Part shown: positions 34,401 through 46,340 of the stretch, piece by piece
How positions within the stretch are numbered: position 1 is the stretch's first letter
How the letters are laid out: the number at the start of each line of letters is the position of its first letter
Origin: Aristolochia californica
Lineage: Eukaryota > Streptophyta > Magnoliopsida > Piperales > Aristolochiaceae
Reading direction: 5' to 3'
Assembly (NCBI GenBank): GCA_029961685.1
Contig: JARWKL010000001.1
Coordinates: 56,508,062 to 56,572,061 of the forward strand
Length of the DNA: 64,000 nt
The notes under the pieces: generated by a model
What the model was told of the DNA's origin: nothing
Databases searched by the model: none
The model's input: only the letters and a program-made list of their open reading frames with translations
Translations under genes and position numbers: made by a program

Positions 34401-34411
34401 TGAGACGCCAT
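28436..34411 (-). CDS. G3BP-like protein: NTF2-like, RRM and RGG domains
   Basis: Nine coding exons splice in phase: 34364-34411, 34072-34209, 33168-33459, 32851-33086, 32025-32196, 31781-31902, 31566-31628, 29020-29086 and 28436-28710, giving 470 aa. Residues 16-134 form an NTF2-like domain (VGNAFVHQYYHIL, FYQENSKLGRP, GYFVLNDIFRYVDD). Then come an acidic stretch (about 160-230), KKSYASIVKVMKE (the plant-family phrase), a Pro-rich linker, and an RRM at about 298-374 with RNP2 IYIRSLP and RNP1 GFCFGFVEF. A Gly/Arg-rich tail (about 381-455) has several RGG/GRGG blocks. This layout is that of animal G3BP and the Arabidopsis NTF2-RRM proteins, RNA-binding factors of stress granules. The intron after exon 8 starts with GC instead of GT. 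The 2.5-kb intron between exons 7 and 8 holds a solo LTR. A non-coding first exon probably ends at 34606. Confidence 0.94.
28711..29019 (-). other. GC-AG intron of the G3BP-like gene
   Basis: On the minus strand, exon 8 ends in CTCGAG and the intron starts GCAAGTG; the acceptor reads TTGCACAG. Joining here keeps the frame through RVNGRGRF into the RGG tail. The flanking bases (GAG|GCAAGT) match the strong consensus known for the rare GC-AG class. Confidence 0.75.
30822..31225 (-). mobile_element. Solo copia-type LTR in a G3BP intron
   Basis: A 404-bp block runs from TGTTAGG (30822) to TTAACA (31225). Flanks aaata and agata could be a 5-bp target duplication with one change. Read on the minus strand it starts TGTTAAGTTATTGAACC and has the ACTGAGTCGATACACGG phrase shared with the LTR edges at 4260 and 46341, plus 'attaagggtaattt' and 'ggttgccct' shared with 46.5 kb. 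No internal region exists, so it is a solo LTR left by recombination. It lies in the long intron between exons 7 and 8, in the same sense as the gene. Confidence 0.75.
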
Positions 34412-34605
34412 TCCGGGAAACCTAAAAGGAACAAGCCATTTTATGAATTATAACAGCATGACAGAAGGCTTAAAACACTAAAATGCAGAATACGGGCCTA
34501 ACCAATAAGCCATGCAAACCGATCGGCAAAATTCAGAGACTAAGGCAAGACGGTAGCAATCAAAAAACATAAACAGTAAGAGAGAGAGAGGAAGGAGATT
34601 CAAAC

Positions 34606-34720
34606 CTGGCCTGGTCCGATCCTAGGAAGATGGCTTGGACGAAGGAGATGAAAAAATGGCTTCGCTCTCTTCCCTCCTCCGCCTCTCTTAGGGTTTTTGC
34701 GTTTGGATCAGAATGAGAGC
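34606..34720 (-). other. Probable non-coding first exon of the G3BP-like gene
   Basis: On the minus strand, CCTGGACCAG-like GC-rich sequence ends at GGCCAG|GTTTGAATC (donor at 34605), and TTCCTTTTAG (acceptor before 34422) precedes the short leader of the ATG exon. A 5' UTR intron of about 185 bases is inferred. The start at about 34720 is approximate. Confidence 0.5.
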
Positions 34721-34766
34721 ACCAAGAGGGGGGAGGGTTTCTAGAGCTATGGACCTGTCATGGGGG

Positions 34767-34776
34767 TTTTATAATA
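34767..34776 (-). promoter_or_regulatory. TATA-like box of the G3BP-like gene
   Basis: The minus strand reads TATTATAAAA about 45-50 bases upstream of the inferred first exon. Confidence 0.4.
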
Positions 34777-35090
34777 GAAAAAAAGGGTTTATGCGAGAAC
34801 AACCGCCGTAAGAGAAAATAAAAAAGAACTGATAGAGCAATTCTTGACGTGATTGGGTCCTGCTCGGCGGGACCGCAACCCGTAGACTTCGACAGTTCGT
34901 TTGAGCTTCGTCACTTGTAACAGACTCCAGCTCGGACTCCGAAGGGACTGCGCTGTACTTGCGTAGAGCGCCACCTTTTATATGTCTGGATTTTGTGGCC
35001 CGTTAGGGGTCTGTTGGGAGCTTAGAAAAACAAAAGAAAAAACATGAGATTATGATAACAAAAAAATTATAAGAAAGGTAAAATTTATAC

Positions 35091-35118
35091 CTAAACCCTA
35101 AACCCTAAACCCTAAACT
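35091..35118. repeat. Interstitial telomere-type repeat, (CCCTAAA)n
   Basis: ctaaaccctaaaccctaaac and a further unit make almost four units of the plant telomere heptamer, about 680 bases upstream of the G3BP-like start. Short runs of this kind (telo-boxes) are common near plant promoters, so it is not evidence of a chromosome end. Confidence 0.85.
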
Positions 35119-36060
35119 ATTTTTTGGAATAATAATGGTTAAATTCTCCCATTAGCAAGAGGAAGGGAGGAAGGATGAAGCTCTCCCCTTCTTATAATTC
35201 TTATTACAAAATGAAAAATTATAAGGAAGGTAAAACTTACACCCTTGTAATTGGAGAGGTACTTTCTCCTTTGAAAGTTTCAAACTTTTAGCCTCAACGA
35301 AAAATGCAGGAACTTCTGAACAAGAGGTTTGGTGGGGTATTTAAAAGTTTCCCGAGCCAAACTAATCATTTTTTGCCTATTTGCAAAAAGTTGAGTTTAC
35401 AGTGATTCGTTGTATCAAAATATGACTTCTCGATCAATGGTATGATCGATCCATTGGGTCTGACATTCTAAGTTGATTGATCAATGTAGATGGTATGATC
35501 GATCAATCATTCCCACTCGCAGTGTATAACAAGTATGATCGATCATCCTTTATGTCTCTAATTGGTAAAGTTTTGTATGATTGATTAGTCATTGATGTTG
35601 ATTAATCAGTCAACATGAATTTGCTTTACTTGGACAATATTGATCGATTAGTCCAATTGGGTTAATCAGTCATGATTTATACCATAGTTTAGCCAAATTC
35701 TGGATGTTCGATCAATCGGCCTTGGTTAATCGATCATACTTCATATTTTTGCCTCATGCACTTTTGGTTGATGGATCATTGGCCCTCCTCCTCTTGGATA
35801 AGGTGGAACATGTTGATATCCAAAAAAGTTGGTCTTGGTAAGTTGGATTTTGAGCTTATTCTATGACAAGATTGAAAAGAAAAATGAAGGAACTATCAAA
35901 TTTGCTGGATTATAATTTATATGGGCCAGTCAACCCTTGGACCTGACCGGGTGGGAATGGGCCCGTTCTATTCATGTCAGGTAATGTTACAGGCTAACAG
36001 CCTAAGAGAAATTAATCTCCATGATTAATTGAATTTACGTATTTAAAATTTGGCCCATTA
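35119..36060. other. Intergenic with ATTGATCGATCA-type repeat cluster
   Basis: Between 35410 and 35780 there are about ten spaced variants of tatgatcgatcaatca and gttgattgatcaat. No ORF or TE protein is seen. It lies between the divergent G3BP-like and NIPA-like genes. Confidence 0.5.
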
Positions 36061-36582
36061 GTAAGGGGATAGAGAGTGTAGCTCGCGAGAACATCGAATT
36101 GAGTAGCTTCCTCCGAGGGCAACGAGTGAGTGAGGAGGTGGGAACTCGGACGCGGGTTGAGGGAGTTGACGAGAGGGATGACTGGAGTTCCAAGTCCCGC
36201 GGACTAGCTGTCGCTTCTCCTTCGTAAGCAGCGGAGAACGCGGGATTCGGAGGCGCACCACCTCATCATCATTAAAAATAGTTGTGGCGCAGAGTTTTTG
36301 TATGTTAGTGTTTCGGATTCGACGTAACGGAATTACCGTTGTTCTCTCTTCCCCCTCCTGCCTCGACTCCGCCATCCTTCCTCCCTCCTTCTCTGCCGTA
36401 GCTCTCATGAACTCGACGCCGATCACCATTCGTTGTTACCGGCTATCCTTACTATCATCCGAAGGTGGTGGTTTTCGTCAGGGGTTTTAAGCCTTCAGAG
36501 CTGCAGCAATTTGAACTTTTTTTTTTCCTTTTCTGGCTGTTTCCGAGCTCTGTTTTTGGCTTTTTTCTTTTAATTTCCGGCA
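36061..36582 (+). promoter_or_regulatory. Promoter/5' UTR region of the NIPA-like gene
   Basis: A GC- and CG-richer segment in AT-rich surroundings ends in T-rich leader sequence just before the ATG at 36583. ORFs on both strands here (36058-36429, 36284-36490) lack recognisable motifs. No convincing TATA box was found. Confidence 0.45.
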
Positions 36583-39500
36583 ATGTCAATATCCAGCGAT
36601 AATGTACGTGGGCTTGCTTTGGCCCTTTCATCTGGTATCTTCATCGGGTCGAGTTTTATAGTAAAAAAGAAAGGACTGAAGAGAGCTGGGGCTCTTGGCG
36701 TCAGAGCTGGTTGGTTTTTTTTTGTCTTTGTTTCTACTTTTCTAGGACCCGTAAAATCGGTTTTAGGATCTTTTATCTTCTGGATTGGTTCCTCTAAGTC
36801 TGAAAAGCGAAGACATTTCAAAATCTTGACTTTTGTTTCTGTATGACGACATTCTTTTTTCCTGTTTAAGAACTATATGCGTATATATGGTAAAAGGATG
36901 TGAGGTTGAGCCTCGAAGTTCATCTTTGTTAATAGAACACATTTCTGAACATGCACGTAAAGAATTTGGAAGATTGTATAAACTATAGTTAATGAATTTT
37001 TTTCTATTATTGTGGATTAGATTTGGTTATTTGATATTGAAAATCTGCTTGTTGAGGACGACATTTCTTCTCGTCTTTCAATTTATTCGGCTAAATTTCT
37101 TGTTTTACATATTTGCAGGAGCGGGGGGCTTTTCTTACCTGTATGAGCCGTTATGGTGGGTAGGAATGATCACCAGTAAGTAACTTCAGAACTTGCGGTC
37201 CTCTTACTTTTTGGTTCTCAATTTGCAATTTTTTTCTATAATATGACTGCCCTATTTATGCCAGTGAAAAGCAAAATCAGAAACTCAATGGTAAAGGTTA
37301 ATGAAGAAAAGGAAGATTCTTTTTCTCCTTCAGTTTTTTTTTCATATAGTTGTGCTAAAAAGGAAATACATCAGGGCAGCTGAAGAAATGGCTGAAAAAT
37401 CAATTTCTTCAACTGAAGCAATTTAACTCATGAAATGGTTCCTTGAAAAAACAAAGACTACCCATGTGCTCACGATTACTTCCGCAATTAAGGGATTGTG
37501 ATTGTGTTTAGAACTGTTATAATAGAATTGGTTTACTGGAATTAAGGGCCCGGTGTTCCATCTATCTTTATTTATGTGTGCGGTTCCCACCAAATAGCCT
37601 GATGATGTGATTAAAAACTCCTCTCAAGTCTAATTCTTCTCCTGCATAGATTTTAGGTACCACTTAGAAGCTTCTAGAGCCAAACTTTGTTTCTCAGCAC
37701 AATTTGTTTGATTTCTGATAACTTGCTGCTACTTGTTCTTTTATTACTACTATTATTATTTTTATTATTATTATTTATGTTATTCTCTTTGTCTTGCAGT
37801 GATTGTCGGTGAAATAGCTAATTTCGCTGCATATGCTTTTGCTCCTGCAATTCTTGTCACTCCATTGGGAGCTCTCAGTATAATAGTTAGGTAGGGCAAG
37901 GAATCATGTTCTAATTTTCATGTTTTTGAACTTACAATTCCACTTCTTCCTAAACCATTTTTGACTAAAACGTTATTGAATGCAGTGCAGTGTTAGCTCA
38001 TTTTATTTTGAAAGAGCAGCTACATATTTTTGGTGTGCTTGGATGCATTCTATGTGTAGTGGGGTCAATCAGTATTGTTTTACATGCTCCACAGGAGAAA
38101 TCAATTGAATCAGTTAAGCAAGTGTGGTTCCTTGCCACTGAGCCAGGTATTTATATCTAAATTAATGCTTGTCATACTTGTTTCCAAGGGGTTATCATTA
38201 TAAACTTGGAGCTTGCATTGCACCCAGAATTCTCTCAACAGTTCTGGCAAAAATGATAAAAGAGCTCTGGAGAGCAAAACCAGGGATAGACTGAAAGTCC
38301 TGGATTTTCAATTCCGGGACTTGGCATGAAAGTACATATAACAATTTCAGGTCGATTCACTGGATGTCTGCCTCTGTTCAACTACTTGAGCTCTGGTGTT
38401 GGCTCATAAGTCTTGAGTCCTTCAATAAACATCATATTGAATTTCTTCTGGTTTGTATAATTGGATTTGTCAATTCAAAGGAGTTCCCTGTAGAGGCGGA
38501 ACATTTACTGAAAAAATCTAGGTGTTGAAAATGTTTCATAGTGCAGTAATAGTCATTAGTAGCTGAAAAAAAAAATTTCTGCATTTTCTAAATAAATTTG
38601 GAAGTTGAAAATGTTTTTTTAGCAAAATAGCAGTCGTTTGTGGTTGCAAATCACTTTTTCTACTTTATTTATATTTTTAATTATTGAAACTAACTGAATT
38701 ATTTGGTCATCACAGGTTTTGTCGTTTACACTGCTCTTGTTCTGGTTATGGTTCTTGTCCTCATCTTCCAGTTTGCTCCACGCTATGGTGATTCACACAT
38801 GATGGTTTATGTTGGAATCTGTTCACTTATGGGTTCTCTCACGGTATGTTTTTAATATTTCTAAATTTTTCAATTTCCACGATTATCTTCACTGTCCACT
38901 ATTCAACTGCTTTCTGATTTTCTTCGAGTGTAGGTTATGAGTGTCAAAGCTGTGGGGATTGCTTTAAAGCTAACGTTTGAAGGATCAAATCAATTTGTTT
39001 ATGTCCAGACTTGGTTTTTCACTTTTGTTGTAATCCTCTGTTGTCTAACACAAATGAATTACTTGAACAAGGTAATCTGTTATTTATATTATATTATATA
39101 TTTCTTTTTCTTTTCTGAAAGAAATGAAGTTGATTACATCTTCCACCTATAAGTCTTTATGCATTCTTTGAACTCATTTGTTCACCATGGAGAGGATTCT
39201 TGGGCACAGAGCCCATGATACTTATTTTACTTGAAATTTGTTTGTTCTAACATCTGTTTCATCTCCCTTGTGTTCATCTTTGTTCTGATATTTTTGTGTG
39301 ATCATCATCAAGTATAGTAAACATGTTTTGCGACTGACAGTGACCAACATGATGGAGTGCCGCTATAATTGAATTAATTGACTCAATTGAGTTGCACTAG
39401 TAGAACTTTGTTGGGATGAAAGTCATAAACAGAAATATCTTAAAGGAATAATATGTATATCTTTACACCAATTTAGCCATATTCTTTTGAGTTGTTTCTC

Positions 39501-40707
39501 ACATTTCACCTATGTGTATCTGTGTAGAAGGTTAAATAAGTAGACCATGGCCGCTCTAAACTGATCATTTCTTTTCTATTTCATTCTAATGGTTGTACCA
39601 TAACAGGAATGTTCATTTTTGCAGGCATTGGACATCTTTAATACAGCTGTAATATCCCCTGTATACTATGTTATGTTCACTTCCCTTACCATTGTTGCCA
39701 GTATGATCATGTTTAAGGTAATTTATTGGCTCAGAACATAGTGGTAATTGATGTCAAATTTCTGATGCTGCTGCACATATTACTTGACTACTGTTCAGTG
39801 CTCTCCCCTGGCTTTCCGTTGATATCATATTTAAGATCGTTCAGTGGCCCTAGTTTCTGTTCTGATACTTGACACAAAAACTGTTTGTATTTAACGTCAA
39901 AGTCAACTATGCAGGAATTTAAGTTACAAAATTTCAGATTAATTCACTCTACTTTCTTCTCCACTCTGGAATCCAAAACCAAATACTTGGGTTATGTCAT
40001 AGCGGTTTTTTTTTCATTTCCAATCCCACCAATATTTGTCCAGCTATAGACTGCTCTTTAACTGTTCCCCCAAGTTTTTGGAGTTCAAGACATCTTAGAG
40101 GTGCTTCTTGACTGGTTTTTTAAAGATTACCTCATGGTTTTCTTTTCAATTATGTATATATTTATTTGTTGTCGTTGATACATCAACCTAAAGGACATCA
40201 ACCTTGAGTGTGTGCTACATGATACTCTCCACTGGAGTCGATTTTCATGCAGATCATTGCAACATAATAACTTGTAGGCATCTCATAAATTTATAGTGAC
40301 CAATTCTGGTGAACAAACTTTTGTCTTTCAAGCATTCTGAGAGTAGCAAGTGCTCTTTTTATTCATGGAAACTGATTCTGGTGAGGCTTTGGCTTGGTAG
40401 ATCAAAAACACTTCTCCCCAATTGACGTACTTGAAAATCTCGTTTTCAATCTTTTGCAATGACACTAGTAGCCTACTCGTATGTTGTACATCGTTTTTAA
40501 TTATTCGTGTTGTGACTCACAAGCTTGTTTCCAATTCAGGACTGGGACTCACAAAACGCGTCGCAGATTGCAACAGAACTCTGTGGATTTGTGACCATTC
40601 TTTCAGGAACATTTCTTCTTCATAGGACAAAGGACATGGGCTCTACTGATTCTACCTTGGAACAAACCATCTTGACAAATTCATGCACGCCATCTTCTCC
40701 ATCTTAA
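36583..40707 (+). CDS. NIPA-type magnesium transporter (DUF803)
   Basis: Eight exons splice in phase with GT-AG borders: 36583-36709, 37119-37175, 37800-37890, 37986-38146, 38716-38843, 38934-39071, 39625-39717 and 40540-40707, giving 320 aa. The protein opens with the family phrase [20 protein letters not shown] and KKKGLKRAG, then [92 protein letters not shown] and a final [13 protein letters not shown]. About nine hydrophobic membrane segments fill most of its length. Plant NIPA proteins are related to animal NIPA Mg2+ transporters and are thought to act at the plasma membrane or endosomes. Mg2+ transport for this copy is inferred from the family. The length is slightly short of many relatives because of a brief C-terminal tail. 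The start codon follows a T-rich leader and no upstream in-frame ATG is needed. Confidence 0.95.
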
Positions 40708-41160
40708 ATTCACAATTCAGTGAATTTGATCTGAGTGTGTCATACTTAGCTCATTCTTTTCACTCCTGATCCCAGTCCAAAGACGAGTACTCCCACTTCA
40801 AACTTGAGGATCAGCGGTCAGCAGACAGTTTTCACAGCATCAAGTCCAAGAATGGTTGAATGACATGAAAGAGTTAAATGGCATATGCAAAAGCATACAT
40901 TAACACCTGGGTTGTATTCGTCTGATATTACACTCCACCAATTTGGTTTCCTGAGTAATAGATTTGTTGTTGAAATACACTTAATGATATTTTGTTGCAA
41001 TTAGAGTGCACATAGCTTTTTCAAAGTATAACCTGTTTATGATTTGGACAATTATCTGTTCATTATTAGGTGATGGGGTTCATTCACTGCAAGCAAATGG
41101 ACTTTGTAGAAGTCCAAAATTTGTTGAGAGTTCTCCTTGTGAAAAAGTCACTGCCAAAAT
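40708..41160 (+). other. 3' flank of the NIPA-like gene
   Basis: The first 300 bases are the likely 3' UTR. Small frames here (40818-41000, 41006-41215) show no motifs. Confidence 0.4.
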
Positions 41161-41164
41161 ATGC

Positions 41165-41577
41165 TTGCACATTTTCGTTGTTAGAACTTTTGCCAGCGAA
41201 TTTGTAATTCATTGATAGAAATTAAAATCTCTGCTAGCAAATTTCAATTGCACACAGAAAGGGAATTCTCTTGCAACGAATTTTTAAATTCGTTGGAAAA
41301 AGTGGCTATCTGCCAACAAATTTGAATTTTCCACAAAAAAATTGAATTTCGTTGGGAAACTATAAAAATAATATTTTTTAATTTTTGTTAAAATTGATAT
41401 TTTTCCTTGTTTAATATAAACATAACAAAAATATAACAAATAAAAATAATTAAGTGAATTATAAAATAAAATTGTTTTAACAAGAAAAATATATAAAATA
41501 AAATTCCAAAAAAATTATAATTTAAAATTTTATAAATTATACAAGAAATTTTATAATTATATAAAAATTTAAAATTT

Positions 41578-41610
<33 letters not shown>

Positions 41611-42900
41611 CATCTACAATAAGATCTGGATGAAGATGACTCTGAGTTGGCATTTACTGAAAGAACCAATGTATCTTATCCTTGATGGCCTTTCGTCTTA
41701 TTTTCATAGTCCTTTTGTAGATTATTTAGTTGCTCTTTAACACAACGCTCAGACTCCTTAGTTCGACACTGTACATTTCTTAGTTGCTCTTGAGTTTGGG
41801 TTAATGCCATTTTAGTCAAGTACAACTACTCCACATGTGTAGTGGATTGAGATGGAGATGATTGGGTCATCTTAAGTATAGGCAGTTGAGCTAAACTCAA
41901 CCGCTTAATGTACCCAAATTTAACTCCACAAATATTGTGCACAACACTCATCAATTTGCTCACTAGCCTCTTGTCCACTCATACCAACCATTGCATCTCC
42001 TCCTATGAAAAATAACATATGACAACTATAATTATTTTTTTATCAAAATAAAATGTATTACTTATAAGAAAGTTAAAGTTATAATTGTACTTACATATTG
42101 TTATTCAGATCCCTCAATCCACCCGAACTGAAACTGATGAGTAATTCGAAATCGCTCAATATTAGAGAAATTTGTGCCTTATACAGTTAAAATGACACAT
42201 ACATGTAAATGTATTACATTAAAAAATATACTCCAAGTTAAATAGATACTTTCTCTTCTCTGATACACATAAAAGTCTTCGATCCTATAGTATGTCGAAC
42301 CATTTGTTTGCTAATGTTTCAGACATTTCTTTTGGAATGTCTCTACAAATGAAAGTTAAACATTAGTAAAATAAATAATAATTGAGACTTTGAAACACAA
42401 CCCCTAGACATCTAATCACTCTGGAACCTCTCCTCTTGAAATACATTCACATACAACCACTATCAGTCCTTGAGAGGAACCCCTTTATAAGGAGTGGATA
42501 GTGTCTAGTGTAACCCGTGTAGAATACATGACAGCTCGGCCACATCTCTCTACATATCATTATCAAACTTCTCCTTGAAAAACGGAACAACACAAACTAC
42601 TATCAAAATTAACATTATAAACTATAAACATAAAAGCAAAAATCTAATTAAGTGATTTGTAATATTTACCTCAATATAAGGATACCAAAAGTTAATTGAT
42701 CATTGGTATAGCTCTTGAACTTGTCCACCTTCATCTTCATGTTATTCCTAAGGATATGGTCCACCAAATGAGTGAAAAGTGGATTGTAGGGTTCTAATGC
42801 CTTCGTAAACATCTAAACTCCACCAAAATCCTCCTACCAAGCTCTCTAACATCATCTACTCTAAAGTCCTTGGTCAGGTCGCGTGCTTGCCTTGTTAGTG
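41165..42900 (-). mobile_element. Possible CACTA/En-Spm-like transposon relic
   Basis: 41165-41390 holds several variants of caacgaattt and aaattcgttg, in both orientations, like the subterminal repeats of CACTA-type elements. Further in, minus-strand frames read ALTQTQEQLRNVQCRTKESE (near 41720-41815), similar in style to the coiled-coil end of En/Spm-type transposases, and PYNPLFTHLVDHILRNN (near 42720-42800), interrupted by stops. Clear TIRs and a target duplication were not found, so class assignment is tentative. Confidence 0.35.
41583..41611. repeat. AC microsatellite
   Basis: About 14 uninterrupted AC units inside the transposon-like region. Confidence 0.95.
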
Positions 42901-43069
42901 AAGATATGGATGGAGAGGACGTGGATGGAGATGATGTGGAAGGAAAGGGTGTGAATGAATCTATACAAACAAAGTAACTATATACAATATAATTTAATAT
43001 AAACTAGTGTTAGATTTAGGATCACATGTTGTGAGTAATAAACGAACTAGATTAAAAGTGAAGAGAGTG

Positions 43070-43111
<42 letters not shown>

Positions 43112-43745
43112 ATGAACGAGTGAAAGGAGAAGGAGAGGAAGAGAGTAGGAGAGGTCGGCTAGGAGGGAGAGAGTGATTGAAGTAGGAAGGAGGATTAAGT
43201 TTAAGTGATTTGTAATATTTACCTCAATATAAGGATACCAAAAGTTAACCGATCATTGGTATAGCTCTTGAACTTTTCCACCTTCATCTTCATGTGATTC
43301 CTAAGGATATGGTCCACCAAATGAGTCAAAAGTGGACTATAGGGTTCTAATGCCTTCCTTCGTGAACATCAAAACTCCACCAAAATCCTCCTTCTAAGCT
43401 CTCTAACATCATCCACTCTGAAGCCCTTGGTCAGGTCGCGTGCTTGCCTCGTTAGTGAAGATATGGATGGAGAGGACGTGAATGGAGATGATGTGGAAGG
43501 AAAGGGTGTGAATGAATCTATACAAACAAAGTAACTATATACAATATAATTTAATATAAACTAGTGTTAGATTTAGGATCCCATGTTGTTAGTAATAAAC
43601 TAACTAGATTAAAAGTGAAGAGAGTAACAAGAGAGAGAGAGAGAGAGAGAGAAAGAAGAGATGAATGAGTGAGAGGAGAAGGAGAGGAAGAGAGTAGGAG
43701 AGGTCGGCTAGGAGAGAGAGTGAGTGAAGGAGGATTAAGTTTATC
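42650..43745. repeat. Tandem duplication of about 550 bp
   Basis: Copy 1 starts at about 42652 ('gtgatttgtaatatttacct') and copy 2 at about 43206. Both contain the same relic coding words, 'ggtcaggtcgcgtgcttgcc', a block of 'gatggagaggacgt' repeats, a GA microsatellite (43073-43109 and 43631-43652) and end in 'aggaggattaagttta'. Divergence is only a few percent. Confidence 0.85.
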
Positions 43746-43985
43746 CTCCCCCTCAACGTGTATTTTTAATAATGAGAAGAACCATACTTATATCATTACC
43801 CTTTACCTAAGAAGAGATGAATGAGTGACAGGAGAAGGAGAGGTCGGCTAGAAGAGAGAGAGTGAGTGAAGAAGGGAAGGAGGATTAAGTTTAAGTGATG
43901 TACCTAATCCTCCCCCTCAATGTGTATTTTTAATAATGAGAAGAACCATAATTCTATCATTACCCTTTACCCTAAGAAGAGAGAG
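43741..43985. repeat. Nested partial duplication after the 550-bp repeat
   Basis: 'tcctccccctcaa.gtgtat' followed by 'taataatgagaagaaccata' occurs at about 43744 and again at about 43908. The gap holds another short copy of the end of the 550-bp unit ('gagaaggagaggtcggctag'). Confidence 0.8.
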
Positions 43986-45929
43986 AAAGGGACACAAATC
44001 AAAGGTAAATTACATCATGCCACTATACTTTGATCTTTACTTCTAACAAATAATAATTAATTAAATTTCAATGTATAGGTATTGATTAATCATGCTTTGT
44101 AATTTTGACCAGTGCACATTCTAGTTGATCGATCAGTGACAGGTACTAATTGATTAATCCAAAGCTATTTTTCAAAATTGACATTCAAAGAATGAAAGAA
44201 GTGGTTCCTAATTGATTCTAAAATGTTTTAAAGATGAATATCCATGCATTAAACATGTTGAGGATGCAAATGATATAAGGCTCCAAACATTTCAAGTTGT
44301 ACCTCGATTTTGAAGTCTTGGGGTTGTTTTCTTTACATGTATAGAGTCTTGAGATTTTTTAAGTAACTTTGACTCTAATCTTTTGTTCTTCATTTCTTTT
44401 CTTGTGGGTGTTTCTTCAAGATGACTTGACACATGATTGAAGCTTGTGGTCTTGATTTGACTATACCGATTCTTTTGCATAGATCTTGGTATTTATTTCT
44501 CTTGAAGGATATGCATATGAAATGCTTAATTTTCAATTTGTTACATCAATTAAGTTTTGTTATCATCAAAGTATGGATAAGAGTCAACAATCGATCAACA
44601 AAAACAACTAGAGTCAGATTCGTCCTAGTTATAATCAAATTCTGACTCTTAAAGATAAGTCCTAGAGTCATTAAACAATTGAATGTGAATAGAAGACTAA
44701 ATTAACTAGAACACCTTTTAATTGAGACACTTCTATGAGACATCTTGTAGTGAGCCTTCAATAGAATTGTGGCTCAATGAGACTTCTTTTTGTGAGAGTC
44801 ACGTAAGACTCTTCTGTACCTACTCTTCAACACGGTGTAACAAGAAAAGGGTTCATTGAACATGCCTTGAACCTACCATCTTGTGTTTTGGCAATATGAG
44901 GTTTTCATTTTTTGTAGTCTAATAAATTTTCGCTAGTATCTAATATTGTGGATTTAAACTTTTTGATTGAATGTGACTACTCTTTTGAGAGATTGTGACA
45001 TATAAGTTAATCTTGTGAAAACTTTGGGATATCCATTCTTAACTAATAAATTTCACTAGTACTAAATATACTCGTACAACTATTGAATTGTTCTATAGGA
45101 TAGATTAGGACTCAAAATTTTATTTATTATTGTTAGTATTATAGTTTGAGACATTTGTCGATGCATTCAAATGCAACTCCCCGATTTCCTCTAGTGTTAT
45201 ATTGCATACTTTGTTGACTAGTATGCCTTGTGTTCTTATAATGGAGTGTGGTGCATGCATGTTAACTAATTATGCTACTATAACATGCAGTCTAGGGAGA
45301 TGTTATAAATTTTTTTACCAATGTCTTAAATTATAACCATACAATAGTAAACAATTGCAAGTCCTGAATGGGCGAGGTGGAGTCACAAACTCAAGTAAAC
45401 AATCAAGCAAGTTGAAATATGGAAGCCATAGTTTTGGACCTCTTCTATCTAGAATTAGGGATCTTAGAGTATTCTCTCATAGAGTTGGATGTTGTTGGTG
45501 CCTAATTTGTGCATTTATATATTGGTGTTAAGCATAAAATAGACAGGAGTTGGATGGAGATTGTTAGCCATAGACCCATGAGTGAAGAATAAAAGAAAAT
45601 GGTTAATATCCTTGATGGTTCTAATTTCATTAATGTTTGCCACTTGTAATGACCATTCCTTTGGGAGATTTTTTAAATTTCTCTTTCCCAAAACAAATCA
45701 TGATAATCTAATGAGTAAGAAGCTTTTTTCCATGAGCTTGTCAAAGGTATATCGTTGGCTTCTAATTTCATTTATTTTTGTCACCTTTAGTTGCCATTCA
45801 TTGAGGAGACTTCTATATATATTACCTACTTTTTGTTTTCCCTAAAATTTTGTGTATGAAAAGCTAATTTTCTCAAAATTCCAATTGAGTCTCTCACTGA
45901 AGTTCACAATGGAATCACTGATCTTCATT
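43986..45929. other. Intergenic, repeat-like, no gene recognised
   Basis: 44090-44165 has ATTGATCGATCA-type motifs. Frames at 44292-44480, 44433-44645 and 45582-45845 are short and lack motifs. The text around 45.4-45.8 kb repeats phrases within itself ('tctaatttcattaatgtttgccacttg' and a later variant), which suggests old duplication. Confidence 0.4.
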
Positions 45930-46170
45930 CTAAAGTCCTATACTTGGTGAGAAGGATGTTAATTTTGCTTCATTGACTTGTAAAGTTCCCTCATGGGTAA
46001 TTTCCACTTTGTCCCATACTTCCTTCAAACTAGATGCACCAATCACTCTTGACTGCTCCATAACTTTCAATGAACACAATAGCATGTCTAATGCTTTGTG
46101 ATAGAGGGGCATTTTATTCTTCACCTCATTGACATACTCCTTTGGACGCTTTTCGAATTATTTCTTAGCT
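45930..46170 (-). pseudogene. Copia gag (UBN2-type) relic
   Basis: The minus strand reads ALDMLLCSLKVMEQSRVIGA, then SLKEVWDKVEITHEGT, VNEAKLT. This is the conserved block of plant copia gag (the pattern 'A.D.W..L...HEGT..VKESK'). Only about 65 codons remain; nothing else of this element is attached. Confidence 0.75.
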
Positions 46171-46340
46171 TCCATTGTCTTGGGGACATATGGACATTGA
46201 GTTGTACTCTCTCAAATCTCAAAATCATATCTAACATGGAATGTTTCATCATATATTTCTAATGGGTATAATTGTTGACATAAAAAAATAGAGGTTTTGT
46301 GGCAGACATACTTGCAACAAAGGTAAGGGATGTGCTAGTG

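Noticed and set aside
35091..35118. True telomere end
   Set aside because: Only about four units, flanked by ordinary genes on both sides.
35410..35780. Possible CRISPR-like array from spaced ATTGATCGATCA motifs
   Set aside because: Motifs are short, variable and irregularly spaced, and the genome is a plant's.
36058..36490. Overlapping frames on both strands before the NIPA-like gene
   Set aside because: GC-rich promoter/leader sequence; no motif, and stops are rare there simply because of composition.
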